A stretch of 64,000 nucleotides of DNA, taken from positions 2,542,001 to 2,606,000 of the forward strand of contig JAUDYN010000007.1 of NCBI GenBank assembly GCA_030407005.1. The letters run 5' to 3'. How positions within the stretch are numbered: the first letter of the stretch is position 1; each line of letters opens with the position of its first letter. The DNA comes from Desarmillaria ectypa. Its lineage: Eukaryota; Basidiomycota; Agaricomycetes; Agaricales; Physalacriaceae. The notes beneath the pieces were generated by a model, which was not told the origin of the DNA, did no database searches, and was given only the letters and a program-made list of their open reading frames with translations. Shown here in pieces: positions 1 to 14,356 of this stretch. A program made the translations under genes and the position numbers.

Positions 1-332
1 TTGGTGAGGGATATGCACCTGTTACTGAAGGCTCCGTCGACCGGCGACCATTCGCGGACCTTTGACAGGTCTCCAGCTTCGATAAGCGATATTTTCAGGT
101 TGTCTCTGACGTTCTGACTGGATCCTAGCGGTAACGACGCGTTGGACATACGCAAATCACACCAAACAATTGGGTACATACCGAGAGCACTGGCTAGGGC
201 AAGTCCCGCGGGGCCACCACCAACGATGACTATGTCGTATTCTTCGCATTGGCTGCTGGCGCTCGATAGCAGCCTGTGAGACTGTAGTAGTCTTCTGCAG
301 CTACGCGCCACGACTGGCGAGCACCGCAGCAT
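1..332 (-). CDS. COQ6: COQ6-like ubiquinone biosynthesis monooxygenase, N-terminal part
   Basis: This is the 5' end of a flavin-dependent monooxygenase that hydroxylates the ring of coenzyme Q precursors in mitochondria. Translation from the ATG at 332 gives an Arg/Ser-rich leader (MLRCSPVVARSCRRLLQSHR), as expected for a mitochondrial targeting peptide. It is followed by the FAD-binding Rossmann motif YDIVIVGGGPAGLALASAL. A 57-nt intron (125-181, GTATGT...CTAG) separates this from a second exon with LKISLIEAGDLSKVREWSP and AFSNR, which match the COQ6 N-terminal region better than other members of the UbiH family. A further intron probably starts with GTGCAT near position 16. The C-terminus lies outside the window. 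It is head-to-head with SEC6, about 120 bp between start codons. Confidence 0.87.
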   Translation of the reverse strand, partial: MLRCSPVVARSCRRLLQSHRLLSSASSQCEEYDIVIVGGGPAGLALASALGMYPIVWCDLRMSNASLPLGSSQNVRDNLKISLIEAGDLSKVREWSPVDGAFSNRCISLT

Positions 333-452
333 GACGGAAGGGAATGGAGGTGAGATCGCCACGTGCACGTGCGCTCCTTGTTTTTGTCCCACTCGTGTGG
401 CCATGTTATACTAAATGAATCCGTCTGTTCCCTTCTTTGATACCGCTCTCCC
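333..452. promoter_or_regulatory. Short bidirectional promoter between COQ6 and SEC6
   Basis: Only 120 bp separate the divergent start codons, so both promoters and both 5' leaders must share this interval or overlap coding DNA. No clear TATA box is visible. The regulatory role is inferred from gene arrangement alone. Confidence 0.55.
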
Positions 453-2851
453 ATGACCGCAGCACCAGCGTCGGCGGCGCAAGCCATAGGCGAATATCTA
501 CAGTCCCCCGATGACCTCGTCAAGGTCTCGGCATACAGGAAGAAACTGGAGAAAGAAAAGGCTTCGATTGATGCGAGGCTGAAGAACGGGGTCAAGGAGC
601 AGTTGCAGGCAACGAGAGAAGGTTTGAGGAAATTGATGAGCACGCGCAGCAATGTCCAGGCCATCAAGGACGAAATGGTCACCGTGGACAAGCAATGCAG
701 TGACCCTCAGAACACTGTCTCTACCTTTGACCAGATCAGTCGAGTGCGTATTGCCTGTGTGCTTCAAAGGAAGTTTCTGACCACGACAAAAGGTATCCAT
801 GGTTCACCGTCATTTCGAACAGACCGAAGAAATGGTCAATAATCTCCTCGAAATGAATTCCAAGCTTGTCATGATAGAGGATCTGCTTAATAGCGATCGT
901 CAGGATATTCTTGGTCCTGCACCGAATCTTCTTGTCATCCACTACCTTCTGAATCAACTCGAATCGTTTCGTAACCAGACTATGCACCAGGCCAAGAAGG
1001 CCAGTTCGGACTCACGGGCGACTTTGGCGCGTTGGTTTGAAAGACTGAACACCGTCATCGAGCAATTCGATGAATACATTCTACAGTTGGCGGGACATGT
1101 CTTAGATATCATTCGTGCTGGATATCCTGATGTGGTCGTCCGATTGATCAAGATCGCTGAAATAGAAGGCAGGGAAGACGAGAAGGTCATAGCTGTCATC
1201 GTATTTCTAATCCCACACTCATACATTTACCACAGGCCATTGCCATCCGTTTAGTGAAGAAGGCTGCTAAAATGGATGCTGCGTCGAAATTCAAATCCAT
1301 GCAAGCAAACGCTCGTGTCATCAAACACTATCGGTCGAAGGTTACTAGAGGCATTGCAGACTCGATAAAAGCCAAATTCGAGGAAGCGTACAAGCGCGAT
1401 GAGCAGGATCCCGTCAATTTCCTTGACAATCTCCAATGGATGTATCAAGACCTCATTCGGATAGAGTCCGAGGTCGTTCCTTGTTTCCCTCCAGAGTACG
1501 ACATCTACTCCCTTTACATCCGGGAGTACCACAAAGCCCTAAATGCTACCGTGAAGAAGATGGTTGCGTCTGAGCCGGGAGCCAGCGTGCTGCTTCATCT
1601 CTTTGAATGGTTGAAGGAGTACAAAAAGTCCATGAAAGAGCTCAACGTCCCGCCCGAGCTTATGGAGCCGCCCCTCCTGGACGGAAAGGAACAATCATTG
1701 ATCGAGGATTATTTGCAGGTTATCGTTAAGAAACTTGACGAGTGGTCCGCTAATCTCATGAAGACGGAAGTCGAGGAGTTCACCACTCGTCGTGATCCAC
1801 CCGAGCTCGACGCGGACGGATTGTATGGCGTCCAGGGTGGGGCCGCGATTCTATTCCAAATGGTCAATCAGCAGATTGATTTGGCCATGGATAGTGGGCA
1901 GGGTGCCATATTGGCTCGTGTTGTTGCAGAGACGAACAGGGTCATGAGGTCCTTACAGGATCAATGGGTCAAAGTGATAGAGGCGGAGTACAAGAAGCAG
2001 GCCGACAAGCCTGATGAGGTGGCCGGTGGACTGGTGGAGTATATTATAGCCCTTGCGAACGACCAAATCAAGTGCGCAGATTACACCGAGGCTCTTCTAG
2101 CCCGCGTCGAACCAGTGGTCTCCGATAAATACCGAGGCACTATCAATGAACGGCTAAACGACGCGATTGACGGTTATCTCGATGTTGCGAAGAAGTGCAC
2201 ACAGGCACTCATCGACGTTATCTTCAATGACCTGAAACCCGCCACTAAAAACCTATTTCAGCCACCCTGGTACGAGGGGATAATGCGCCAGATTGTTGAG
2301 ACCATGCGCGATTACATGACCGACTACCAGACGTACCTGAATCCTTCCCTTTTCGAGCTTCTTGTGGAAGACCTCCTCGACGCGTACCTCCTTCTTTACC
2401 TCAACGCCCTCGCGAACGCCCCAAAGCTGAGGATACCAGCGGCGACGGATCAGATCAGGGACGACGTCGGGATCGTATTTCAATTCTTTACCACCATCAA
2501 GCAAGCAAAGGAACTGGAAACGTACTTTGAAGTCATCGATATGATCCTGGCTCTTCTCGAGGCTTCGAAGGATATCGTTTTTTTGTCGTTTTGGTCGTTT
2601 GCGAGGGTTCATGGACCGAATATTGCATTTGTAGAAAGCCTTATGAAAGCTCGTGGTGACCTTGATCGTTCGGCGGTGAGCGATGTCATGGATAGCATCA
2701 AGCGCAAGGTCAAGGAGGAAGGATTGACTGATCGTGAGTATCCAATAACTTCTCGTCGTTGGTACCTGCTCATGTTCTCATAGCCCCCGAACCTACTATC
2801 ATGAAGAGAATTGCTATCCAAAATTCCTTCTCGAGATTCCTCAATCGGTAG
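453..2851 (+). CDS. SEC6: Exocyst complex subunit Sec6
   Basis: Sec6 is a core subunit of the octameric exocyst that tethers secretory vesicles to the plasma membrane at growing tips and septa. Four exons fit well: 453-743, 793-1185, 1236-2733 and 2784-2851. Diagnostic stretches are the N-terminal coiled coil (EYLQSPDDLVKVSAYRKKLE), VSMVHRHFEQTEEMVNNLLE directly after the first intron, EKAIAIRLVKKAAKMDAA across the second intron, and the acidic/hydrophobic C-terminal half with DYMTDYQTYLNP and TIKQAKELETYFEVIDMI. The last exon adds only about 22 codons and ends FSRFLNR. Total length, near 760 residues, fits the family. The second intron has an unusual 5' site (AAG|GTCATA), but the protein continuity across it is excellent. 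All frames are open, so the gene looks intact. Confidence 0.95.
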
Positions 2852-4909
2852 AGGCTGCTTCTAGCTATCCTCTTTCATCTGTCTTTATCTCGTTGCTGTC
2901 ATCACTTGTAGTCATAGTACACGGACATCTCTCATTTGTATTCCAGTATGTCATTCAATTGCATTCACGTCTATGTAGGTAACTGGGCCAGATAACTACT
3001 TAACGGTCACATTCTTTGATGAAGAAGTACATATGACCGTGTAGGGAGGTATCGTCGATAGCTGTCATCCATACCCACCTTCAAGGCGCTGGATGCCAAA
3101 GCTCCTTCCACCGAATTGTGGAGATGTGGGTATCTTATTTCTATTGTGAGGAAATTCCAGCGGCCCTCTCCCGTTCAAGAGTGAGCGCTATAGCAACTTG
3201 GACCCTTTCTCTCTCTCTCCCAAATACAAAGATCTGCTCATCGAGTTGTAACAGAAAATGAAGCGAGAATCGACGTGGATCCGGCAATGGTAAACATTCA
3301 AACAACATTTCCCTACAATAGCATTGTGTGTATAAGCAGCTTCATACTGAAATTAGCGGAGTATCTCTTCAGACCATATTGTCCTCACTGAAGAGACTTG
3401 AGATCATTCCTATTCCGGGAGATTATAAAAGGTAAAGGAAACTACACACGTCTATATTCCCAACGGTGGAAGAAACTGATGAGGAACCTTAACGCTAGAG
3501 CTAAGAGATGTTAGACTAATCAGATGGAGGCGGTTCTAATCACGTACTGTAACGCCTATTGGAAGCCATCCACAAGCGCTTATTGACATTCCTCGAATCG
3601 TAGTCTTCAAGATTTCTCTCAGCTATATACGTGATTTGACGGAAGTATCGGACACTATAAATTACGAACATATCATACGGTCCTGGGGATGCTACAATGA
3701 TCCCAAAGAGGAATTTAGGGACATCGACGTTACGCAATTTGCACAACGTGTCAGACCAGATCAAGTCGCGCATGACCGCCGAAGGATCCGGGTCCATCAT
3801 GGCAATATGTACGTCCATTTGTGTCTTCCGGCATGGGCAGTCGGGGGAAAAGGCATTAGACAGGAATCAGTCGTAACGGGCGCGAATGGGAATACGACGG
3901 AACGGTGGTAAAAATGGATCCTGGCCAATACCGATCCAAACGAGCCCGATTTATATAGCATATATGGAAGGAGTAGAAATAGAGCTGGGAAACCAAGCAT
4001 AATAAGTACGCAGAATACGAATGCACGATCATCCGTAGACTTTGCGACATATCTTTCTATCGCGCAAGGATTTCGAGCAAAGAAGTTCGACGTATTCTGC
4101 CATGTTCCACAGGATTATGTGATAAACCTCATCAAACAAGTATCAAACGTGCTGAAAGAACGAAAACAGGAAGACACACAGCTGCTATGTGATCGCACAA
4201 TCAATCATGATGTGCATCATGGGGATGATGTCCCTCCGCCACAAGCCGCCTCACCCGTTCAAGTTGCTTCCTGATGCTATCATGACGCTCACAAGGTGCG
4301 GCCTACGCGACACGTTCTACTTCTTCCAAGCTCAAAGGATGAAAAACACGTATCCCAATCGACGACAAGTAGGAATTTGCTCATATAATTGGGAGAAGGA
4401 ATGACTAGCTGTTGGAATCCTGGGTGTTGCGCAGGGTAGACTCCAGGCTGGTAAAGCCAGATGTAAAGGAATTGTTATTCTATGGCTCCTACAGAGCTCA
4501 TATTTATACTACTTCGCACTAGAATCTAGAATGTACTACAACTTTCTACGACTCTCTTGCTTACTCATCGACTCTCGGCATGATGCCGGATTGCTCCTTC
4601 TAGAACTTTCCAGCAAAATCCCAACACTAGCAAATTTTCGAAAGACGGGAACCCGCGGTAAGGGAGCTTTACTAATTACGTTGTTTTGTTTACTTCTGCC
4701 ATGGTTAACTGAATAGCTTCTCGCGTGACCAGTGCACTGACAAGAGTCAGGACCTTTGGGATAGGCATGTGAACCGATCTAGTAGCGAAAGGAGCGCGCG
4801 AAGAATCCATTACGCTTTGAAATTGTCGCACTTATAGAACGATTCAAACTAGTTGCGCTTGGTCCTTTCTTCGCCTTTACCTCAAAAGGTTCGACTTTGA
4901 CTTCTGGCA
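2852..4909. other. Intergenic stretch without a recognisable gene
   Basis: About 2 kb between SEC6 and the GMC oxidoreductase. Several short open frames occur, the longest near 3540-3911 on both strands. Their translations show no motif I recognise and no consistent exon chain. It may hold the SEC6 3' UTR and decayed sequence. Confidence 0.5.
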
Positions 4910-7900
4910 ATGCCTCTCATATCTCTCGAAGAATGCTCGTCTTGGTCATATGATTATATCGTGGTCGGTCAGTTCCATACCGTCTGGGAGTTCCTAGGCT
5001 CATCTATGCGAATCGTGTGATTACAGGCGGCGGGGTATGGTTTCCCACATTGCAAACTCTAGCAACCATCTCATTATGTGACATACAGACAGCTGGTTTG
5101 ACTCTCGCAGGCCGACTTTCCGAAGATCCTTCTGCGTCTGTCCTTGTCCTCGAAGCCGGAAGTTTCAATCCTGACGATCAGCTGATATGTGAGTTTCGAA
5201 GTTGTTAAGCGACCGCACCTCTCTGAGTATCTTATCAATCAGTGCGTCCTGCACAATACGGTGCGCATTTTGGCCAAGATGAATACGTCTGGCAGTTCAA
5301 AACAGTAAGTGATAGCATCAATTGATACGGCTATGGCTTCAATGCTTTGGTCCAGGTCCCCCAGGAAAATGTTTCAGGAAGGCAGATTGGATGGGAGCGG
5401 TAAGAGAGATATTTGTTTCCCCTGTCTATACCAATTACCTGGCATTGTCAGAGGCAAAGTTCTTGGAGGTAGTTCCGCAGTCAACTTTTTAGTATGGACG
5501 AAACCTGCCAGAGGGGATATAAACGGTATTCTGGACACTTTATGGTCCATTTCACACTTCTAATTCCACACAGATTGGGAAAAGCTAGGAAATGTTGGTT
5601 GGAACTGGGAAAGCTTTAGCAAAGCCCTTTCCAAGACAATCTCGTACTTTCTCTTTTTGTCATGCTAGTTTGCTCATTGATACATACCTAAAGCATTACT
5701 CCTCCGGAAACATCAGCAGCAGAACTCGAGCGAATCAGCAATCTGGAAAGCTGGAGGTTAACGACCAACGGTATTGCGTTTCGGCATCTGCGACATGAAT
5801 GTGGTATTAAACATAGACAATATTCTCAAGGACCTCTGCAATTATCTTTTCCGCGCACCTTACTGGACGTAGATATTCGTTTTCATGAGGTCCGTATAGG
5901 ATTTTTGGTAGGAACAATTGCTATGCTAACAAGTTGGTACTAGGCTATGGTCAATTCGGGTATCCAGAAAGCTCCACAGCCGGTCAGTCTCTCTCTCTGA
6001 CCATGAAGTCTCTTTACTGATATGGAGATATTCTAGCTCGACGGAGACGTTCGTACATACCACAATATATGGGCCGCACCTCGCTCATCACTGTAACTCC
6101 CATAGCCCCACGGCACGTTCTTCACTTTGAACACGTTAGATCCGTTATCGAACTATCGCTCTTACTCGACGGTATATCTCACCTCTTTTACGAATGACGG
6201 TTTTTCAAATTACCCAACAACAGAGCTTTTTCCTCCAAAACTCGACTCGTTCAAATCTTTCCATTCTTCTAAATGCATACGCCACGCAACTAGAAATTCC
6301 TAACTCTGAAGGGGATTTGACGGCAACAGGAGTCGAGTTCGTCCATGGGGGGAAATCCTATGTTGCGCGTGCAGATAAGGAAGTTATTCTCTGCGCCGGG
6401 TGAGTTGTCTTCGCATGATTCAAGGTAGCTATTGAACTGTGTAAAAGAGCACTGAAGACTCCTCAGATTCTGGAACTTTCAGGGATCGGACGCCCCAACG
6501 TATTGAAGCAAGCCGGTATCACACCACGTCTTGATCTTCCTGTGGGCGAAAATGTGCAGGAACATGTGTTTGTTTCACTGAGCTATGGTCGGTCGTCGAT
6601 CCCATTATATAGCTTCGATAATTCTTACTTTCTTCCAGAATTGAAAGATGGTGTACCAGACGAAACTCTCGATGTCCTCAGCAGTGAAATCCAACGGCAG
6701 CAGCATATTGATCTTCAGTATGTTTCTACTCAGTGTGTAAATTCGATTGTTCTCACCAATTTCAGTTCTCGCGGTCAAGGAGTCTTCACCATGGGCATAG
6801 TTCATTTCGCCTTCCTACCACTCAGCGACTTGTCCTCGTGCTCTGATTCTATCTACTCAGAAACCATTGAGTCTGTCAAGGCGAAAATTGCTCAAGGAAG
6901 ATACCCTCCTGGAGCTACGGAGACTCTCAGAATGCAAATGCAAAAAGTTGAAAGGAATTACCTGGATTGCGAGATTGCGACGTTGCCCGCCTTCTTTTCA
7001 GGCCCGAGTGAGAACCTCATGTCAAATGTCTGTTTCATCCACGAACTCCTCTGCAGACCCTCCTAGGACAGGCAAGAAACATTTCACGATCTTCTGCTTC
7101 AATAACAGCTTGTTCTCGAGAGGAACGACGGTATGCTTCTTTGTCTATTGACGAAAATCTAATATGAAAATGAACTAGCATATAACTTCAAGCGATCCGT
7201 CCGTGCATCTAGCATATGATCCTCACTATTTTGAAGACAAAGCAGGTCAGGAGTGCAACCGTTGGTTGAATCAATCGTAAATTCATCGCTTCCCTAGATA
7301 TCGAAGCACTAGTCGAAACAGTGAAATTCGCTAGAAAGGTGTGCCGAGCAGCTCCCTTTAAGGATGTCCTCGGTGTGTCGATCTCTCCAAGGTTGTCATC
7401 AGCTATCATCTCACATCCGAAACAGACGAGGAACCGGTAGAAGTTAATCCGGGTCTCAAAGTCCAGAATGACGAGGAGATTTCCGGTATGCAGTGTTATA
7501 TTTGTCCTGAGTGCTTGTCCATGACGTTGCATTAGCTTGGATCGAACAGATCCTTTCCTCAACTTACCGTATGTGTGAATCTCCTCTATAACACACGTGT
7601 TTTGACTTCATATAGACACAGTCGGAACCGCCTCAATGCTTCCAAGGGACGAGGGCGGAGTGGTGGACTCAAAACTCAAGGTAACCTCTGCTGCCGCGTC
7701 ATTTATGTCGCTGGACTCTGAGTAACCGGTAGGTGTATGGCACCACCAATGTTCGCGTTGTGGACCTATCCATTGCGCCCATGCAAGTTTCCGCGCATAC
7801 ACAATGTCAGCCGTCTGTGTTTTATATTCCCGCACCTCGTGTTGCTAAATTGATGGATGCAGCACTTGCCTACGGAATTGCCGAGAAAGGTCAGTACTCT

Positions 7901-7972
7901 CTAGCATAATCATGTCGGCTCCCTCCACAACTTCTCGATAGCGGCGATAATTATTCGAGGCCCGATTTAAAT
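4910..7972 (+). CDS. GMC-family FAD oxidoreductase, intron-rich
   Basis: A glucose-methanol-choline oxidoreductase of the aryl-alcohol oxidase/choline dehydrogenase-like branch, which oxidises alcohols using FAD. About 24 exons joined by 46-60 nt introns give a continuous frame. The start at 4910 gives MPLISLEECSSWSYDYIVVG, then the dinucleotide motif GGGTAGLTLAGRL, assembled from three exons including an 8-nt micro-exon at 5027-5034. Later motifs are GKVLGGSSAVNFLVWTKP (GMC signature 1), LCAGALKTPQILELSGIG (signature 2), YHTVGTASMLPRDEGGVV (catalytic His region) and VRVVDLSIAPMQ followed by HTQS (second catalytic His). The protein ends near AAIIIRGPI at the TAA at 7970-7972. No signal peptide is visible, so it is probably intracellular. 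Substrate cannot be read from sequence. Apparent stops in single frames all fall inside plausible introns. Confidence 0.9.
5027..5034 (+). other. 8-nt micro-exon within the GMC oxidoreductase
   Basis: The bases GCGGCGGG lie between an intron ending TTACAG (4968-5026) and one starting GTATGG (5035-5088). Including them turns VVG...TAG into VVGGGTAG, the invariant FAD-binding glycine motif. Skipping them removes two glycines and shifts the frame. Confidence 0.8.
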
Positions 7973-8332
7973 GCCGAGGTCAAGATACATACCACGATTA
8001 GTTACCCCATACGATAAGAAGGACCTCATAAATAGGATGGCGGTGTTTTATATATCAAGGAGCTTCAGAAAGCGCGGCGGCAACCATGAAGGAAGAGTTG
8101 TGAGGTCTAAACGACTGCTCGACGTATGGATACATGTTCACGTTGGAGCATAGTCTTGCACTGCGCTCAGGAGCTTGCGACTTGATCTTTGCTCAGCACG
8201 AGTCTCACAGGGGTGTTCTCGAAGAAGAACATGATTTCATGATAGAGTAGTACAAGAAGCCGGTATTGTAAGTAGACTAGTAGACCTGTTAATACTGTAA
8301 GGCAACGAAAAGTAATAATGATAAACCTAAGA

Positions 8333-13032
<4,700 letters not shown>

Positions 13033-13295
13033 GTTCTGGCTGAGATCAGAGATGAAGGTTGAAAGAAAGGGAAGCGCGCAGGCCTAATAAGACAAGTTTG
13101 CGCACGTGCTCCGGTATTATGAAAGAATACCGATGCGGCGTCCACTGAAGTGCAGTCAACTCCCTCTTAACCCACAACGATCGGTGGAATCTCGGAGCTA
13201 TGGGTTATTGGAGAGTATGGGTTGGAGGGAGGCCGTCATATGTTGATTTTGGAAGCCCCCAAAATCATTTTATATTGTTTCCGAGCTTGTAACAG
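13033..13295. other. SMC5 upstream region with TATGGGTT motifs
   Basis: Contains the presumed SMC5 promoter and, at about 13198-13228, two copies of a TATGGGTT-type motif that recur at 14096-14190. No gene is seen. Confidence 0.4.
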
Positions 13296-13976
13296 TTAAC
13301 TAAAAGTGAAATAAGCAGTAATTTCGGTGTCCTTTAGTGCTTTTGTCTCTTCAAGTCTAGTTTTTGTTGGAATTTGAGAGTTGAGCCGAGATGATGGCAA
13401 TCCAGCATCATGCTAAACTTGCTGATTAAGGGAGAAGTATTAGGAAAGTTGTAGAAGATTCTAGTAAATTAGCATTTAGTATATAAGTAGGTACAGTAAT
13501 GTACATCTGCACGCATTTGCAGAGCTCAGCCAAACGCAATACTATTGGCCTGACACCGCACATGGGAACGAACTGATCCCCCGTTTTTTACAACAGTTTT
13601 ACATCCAAAGGAAGCTAAAATTGTCTCCAGTTGTCGAGAAAATGGGTCATCCATGCTCTCAACGAATTTTTGGATGGTTGTCACAGCTTGAATTGCATCA
13701 CGACGAGTGGGGCGAGGATCCAAAGATGAGTCATCATCAACATTGGTTTGCATTCAAATCTTTCAAAGCACGGCCAATGTCTGATGCTGACTCAAGCTTC
13801 TCGATAACGATGTCTTCATCCACAAAATTGCCTCCCTCATCCAACCAGGCTTCTTCATCCGCCGAAACCTATCTCCCATGGGCTAGTCTGTCTGCAATGT
13901 CTGCTCGCTTTGCCTCAGTCTCAGACTTCCAGCTCTGCAGGGCTTTTTTCAAGTCGGAAATCGTCGGCAATGCCAT
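13296..13976 (-). pseudogene. C-terminal remnant of a DDE (pogo/CENP-B-like) transposase, split by an LTR
   Basis: Reading right to left, an open frame begins MALPTISDLKKALQSWKSE, hits an in-frame stop after RLAHGR, and continues through DEEAWLDEGGNFVDEDIVIE. After a frame change comes RRDAIQAVTTIQKFVESMDD and then ETILASFGCKT, where a 231-bp LTR interrupts it. On the other side the frame resumes RLEETKALKDTEITAYF and ends at TAA (13296). From memory this pattern (RRDA.QA..T.QKFVE..DDP..R.LE..L..FG..TR, then a KDT.ITD/AYF tail) resembles the C-terminus of fungal pogo/CENP-B-type transposases, but I cannot search it. Stops, a frameshift and the insertion make it non-functional. It could instead be the end of an unrelated host gene. 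Confidence 0.5.
13365..13595. mobile_element. Solo LTR, 231 bp, with perfect 5-bp target duplication
   Basis: The element begins TGTTGGAATTTGAGAG and ends TTTTTTACAACA, so it has TGTTG...CAACA termini as retrotransposon LTRs do. The flanking GTTTT occurs at 13360-13364 and again at 13596-13600, a perfect 5-bp target duplication. A second copy at 59449-59694 is roughly 85-90% identical. No internal gag-pol region is present, so this is a solo LTR left by recombination. Confidence 0.88.
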
Positions 13977-14095
13977 GCTCAGATCGAATAGGTGCACTGG
14001 TGAATTTTTTTGACAAGCGGTAATCACAATTCCTAACATAGCTACTATCCGTTTATGACGCTCTGAGTTGTTCCTATCAGCATGCTGACTAACTG

Positions 14096-14262
14096 AGTAT
14101 GGGTTACCAGAGAGGAGATTCTCGTTAAAAAGTATGGGTTATTGGGTATGGGTGTTGTATGGGTTACGGGACCCATTTTCCTGCAAACCGAGTTGGTGGA
14201 AATCAAAACCTATGGAGTATCAAGGTATATGGGCTATGAGAGCTATGGATTACGAGGGATTC
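14096..14262. repeat. Cluster of TATGGGTT-type short repeats
   Basis: The motif TATGGGTTA/TATGGGTG/TATGGGCTA/TATGGATTA recurs about seven times with irregular spacing. Similar copies lie at 13198-13228 in the same orientation on the other side of the transposase remnant. They may be subterminal repeats of the decayed element or simple degenerate satellite. Confidence 0.5.
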
Positions 14263-14356
14263 GACTGTATTGATTTCGAAAGCATTATTGCGGCCCATAA
14301 ACAAAAAGACACAAGTAATCATAATAATATACACGTATAGAGTAGTTGGTTCTGAG

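Noticed and set aside
2253..2612. 119-codon frame antisense to SEC6
   Set aside because: It lies wholly within a well-supported Sec6 exon and has no independent features.
5771..5832. Apparent 20-residue insertion in the GMC oxidoreductase
   Set aside because: An intron from the G|GTATTG donor to CTCAAG removes it and gives LTTNGPLQLSFP, as expected for the family.
6180..6230. Apparent frameshift in the GMC oxidoreductase
   Set aside because: A GTATAT...ACAACAG intron removes it and joins RSYST to SFFLQNSTRSN in frame.
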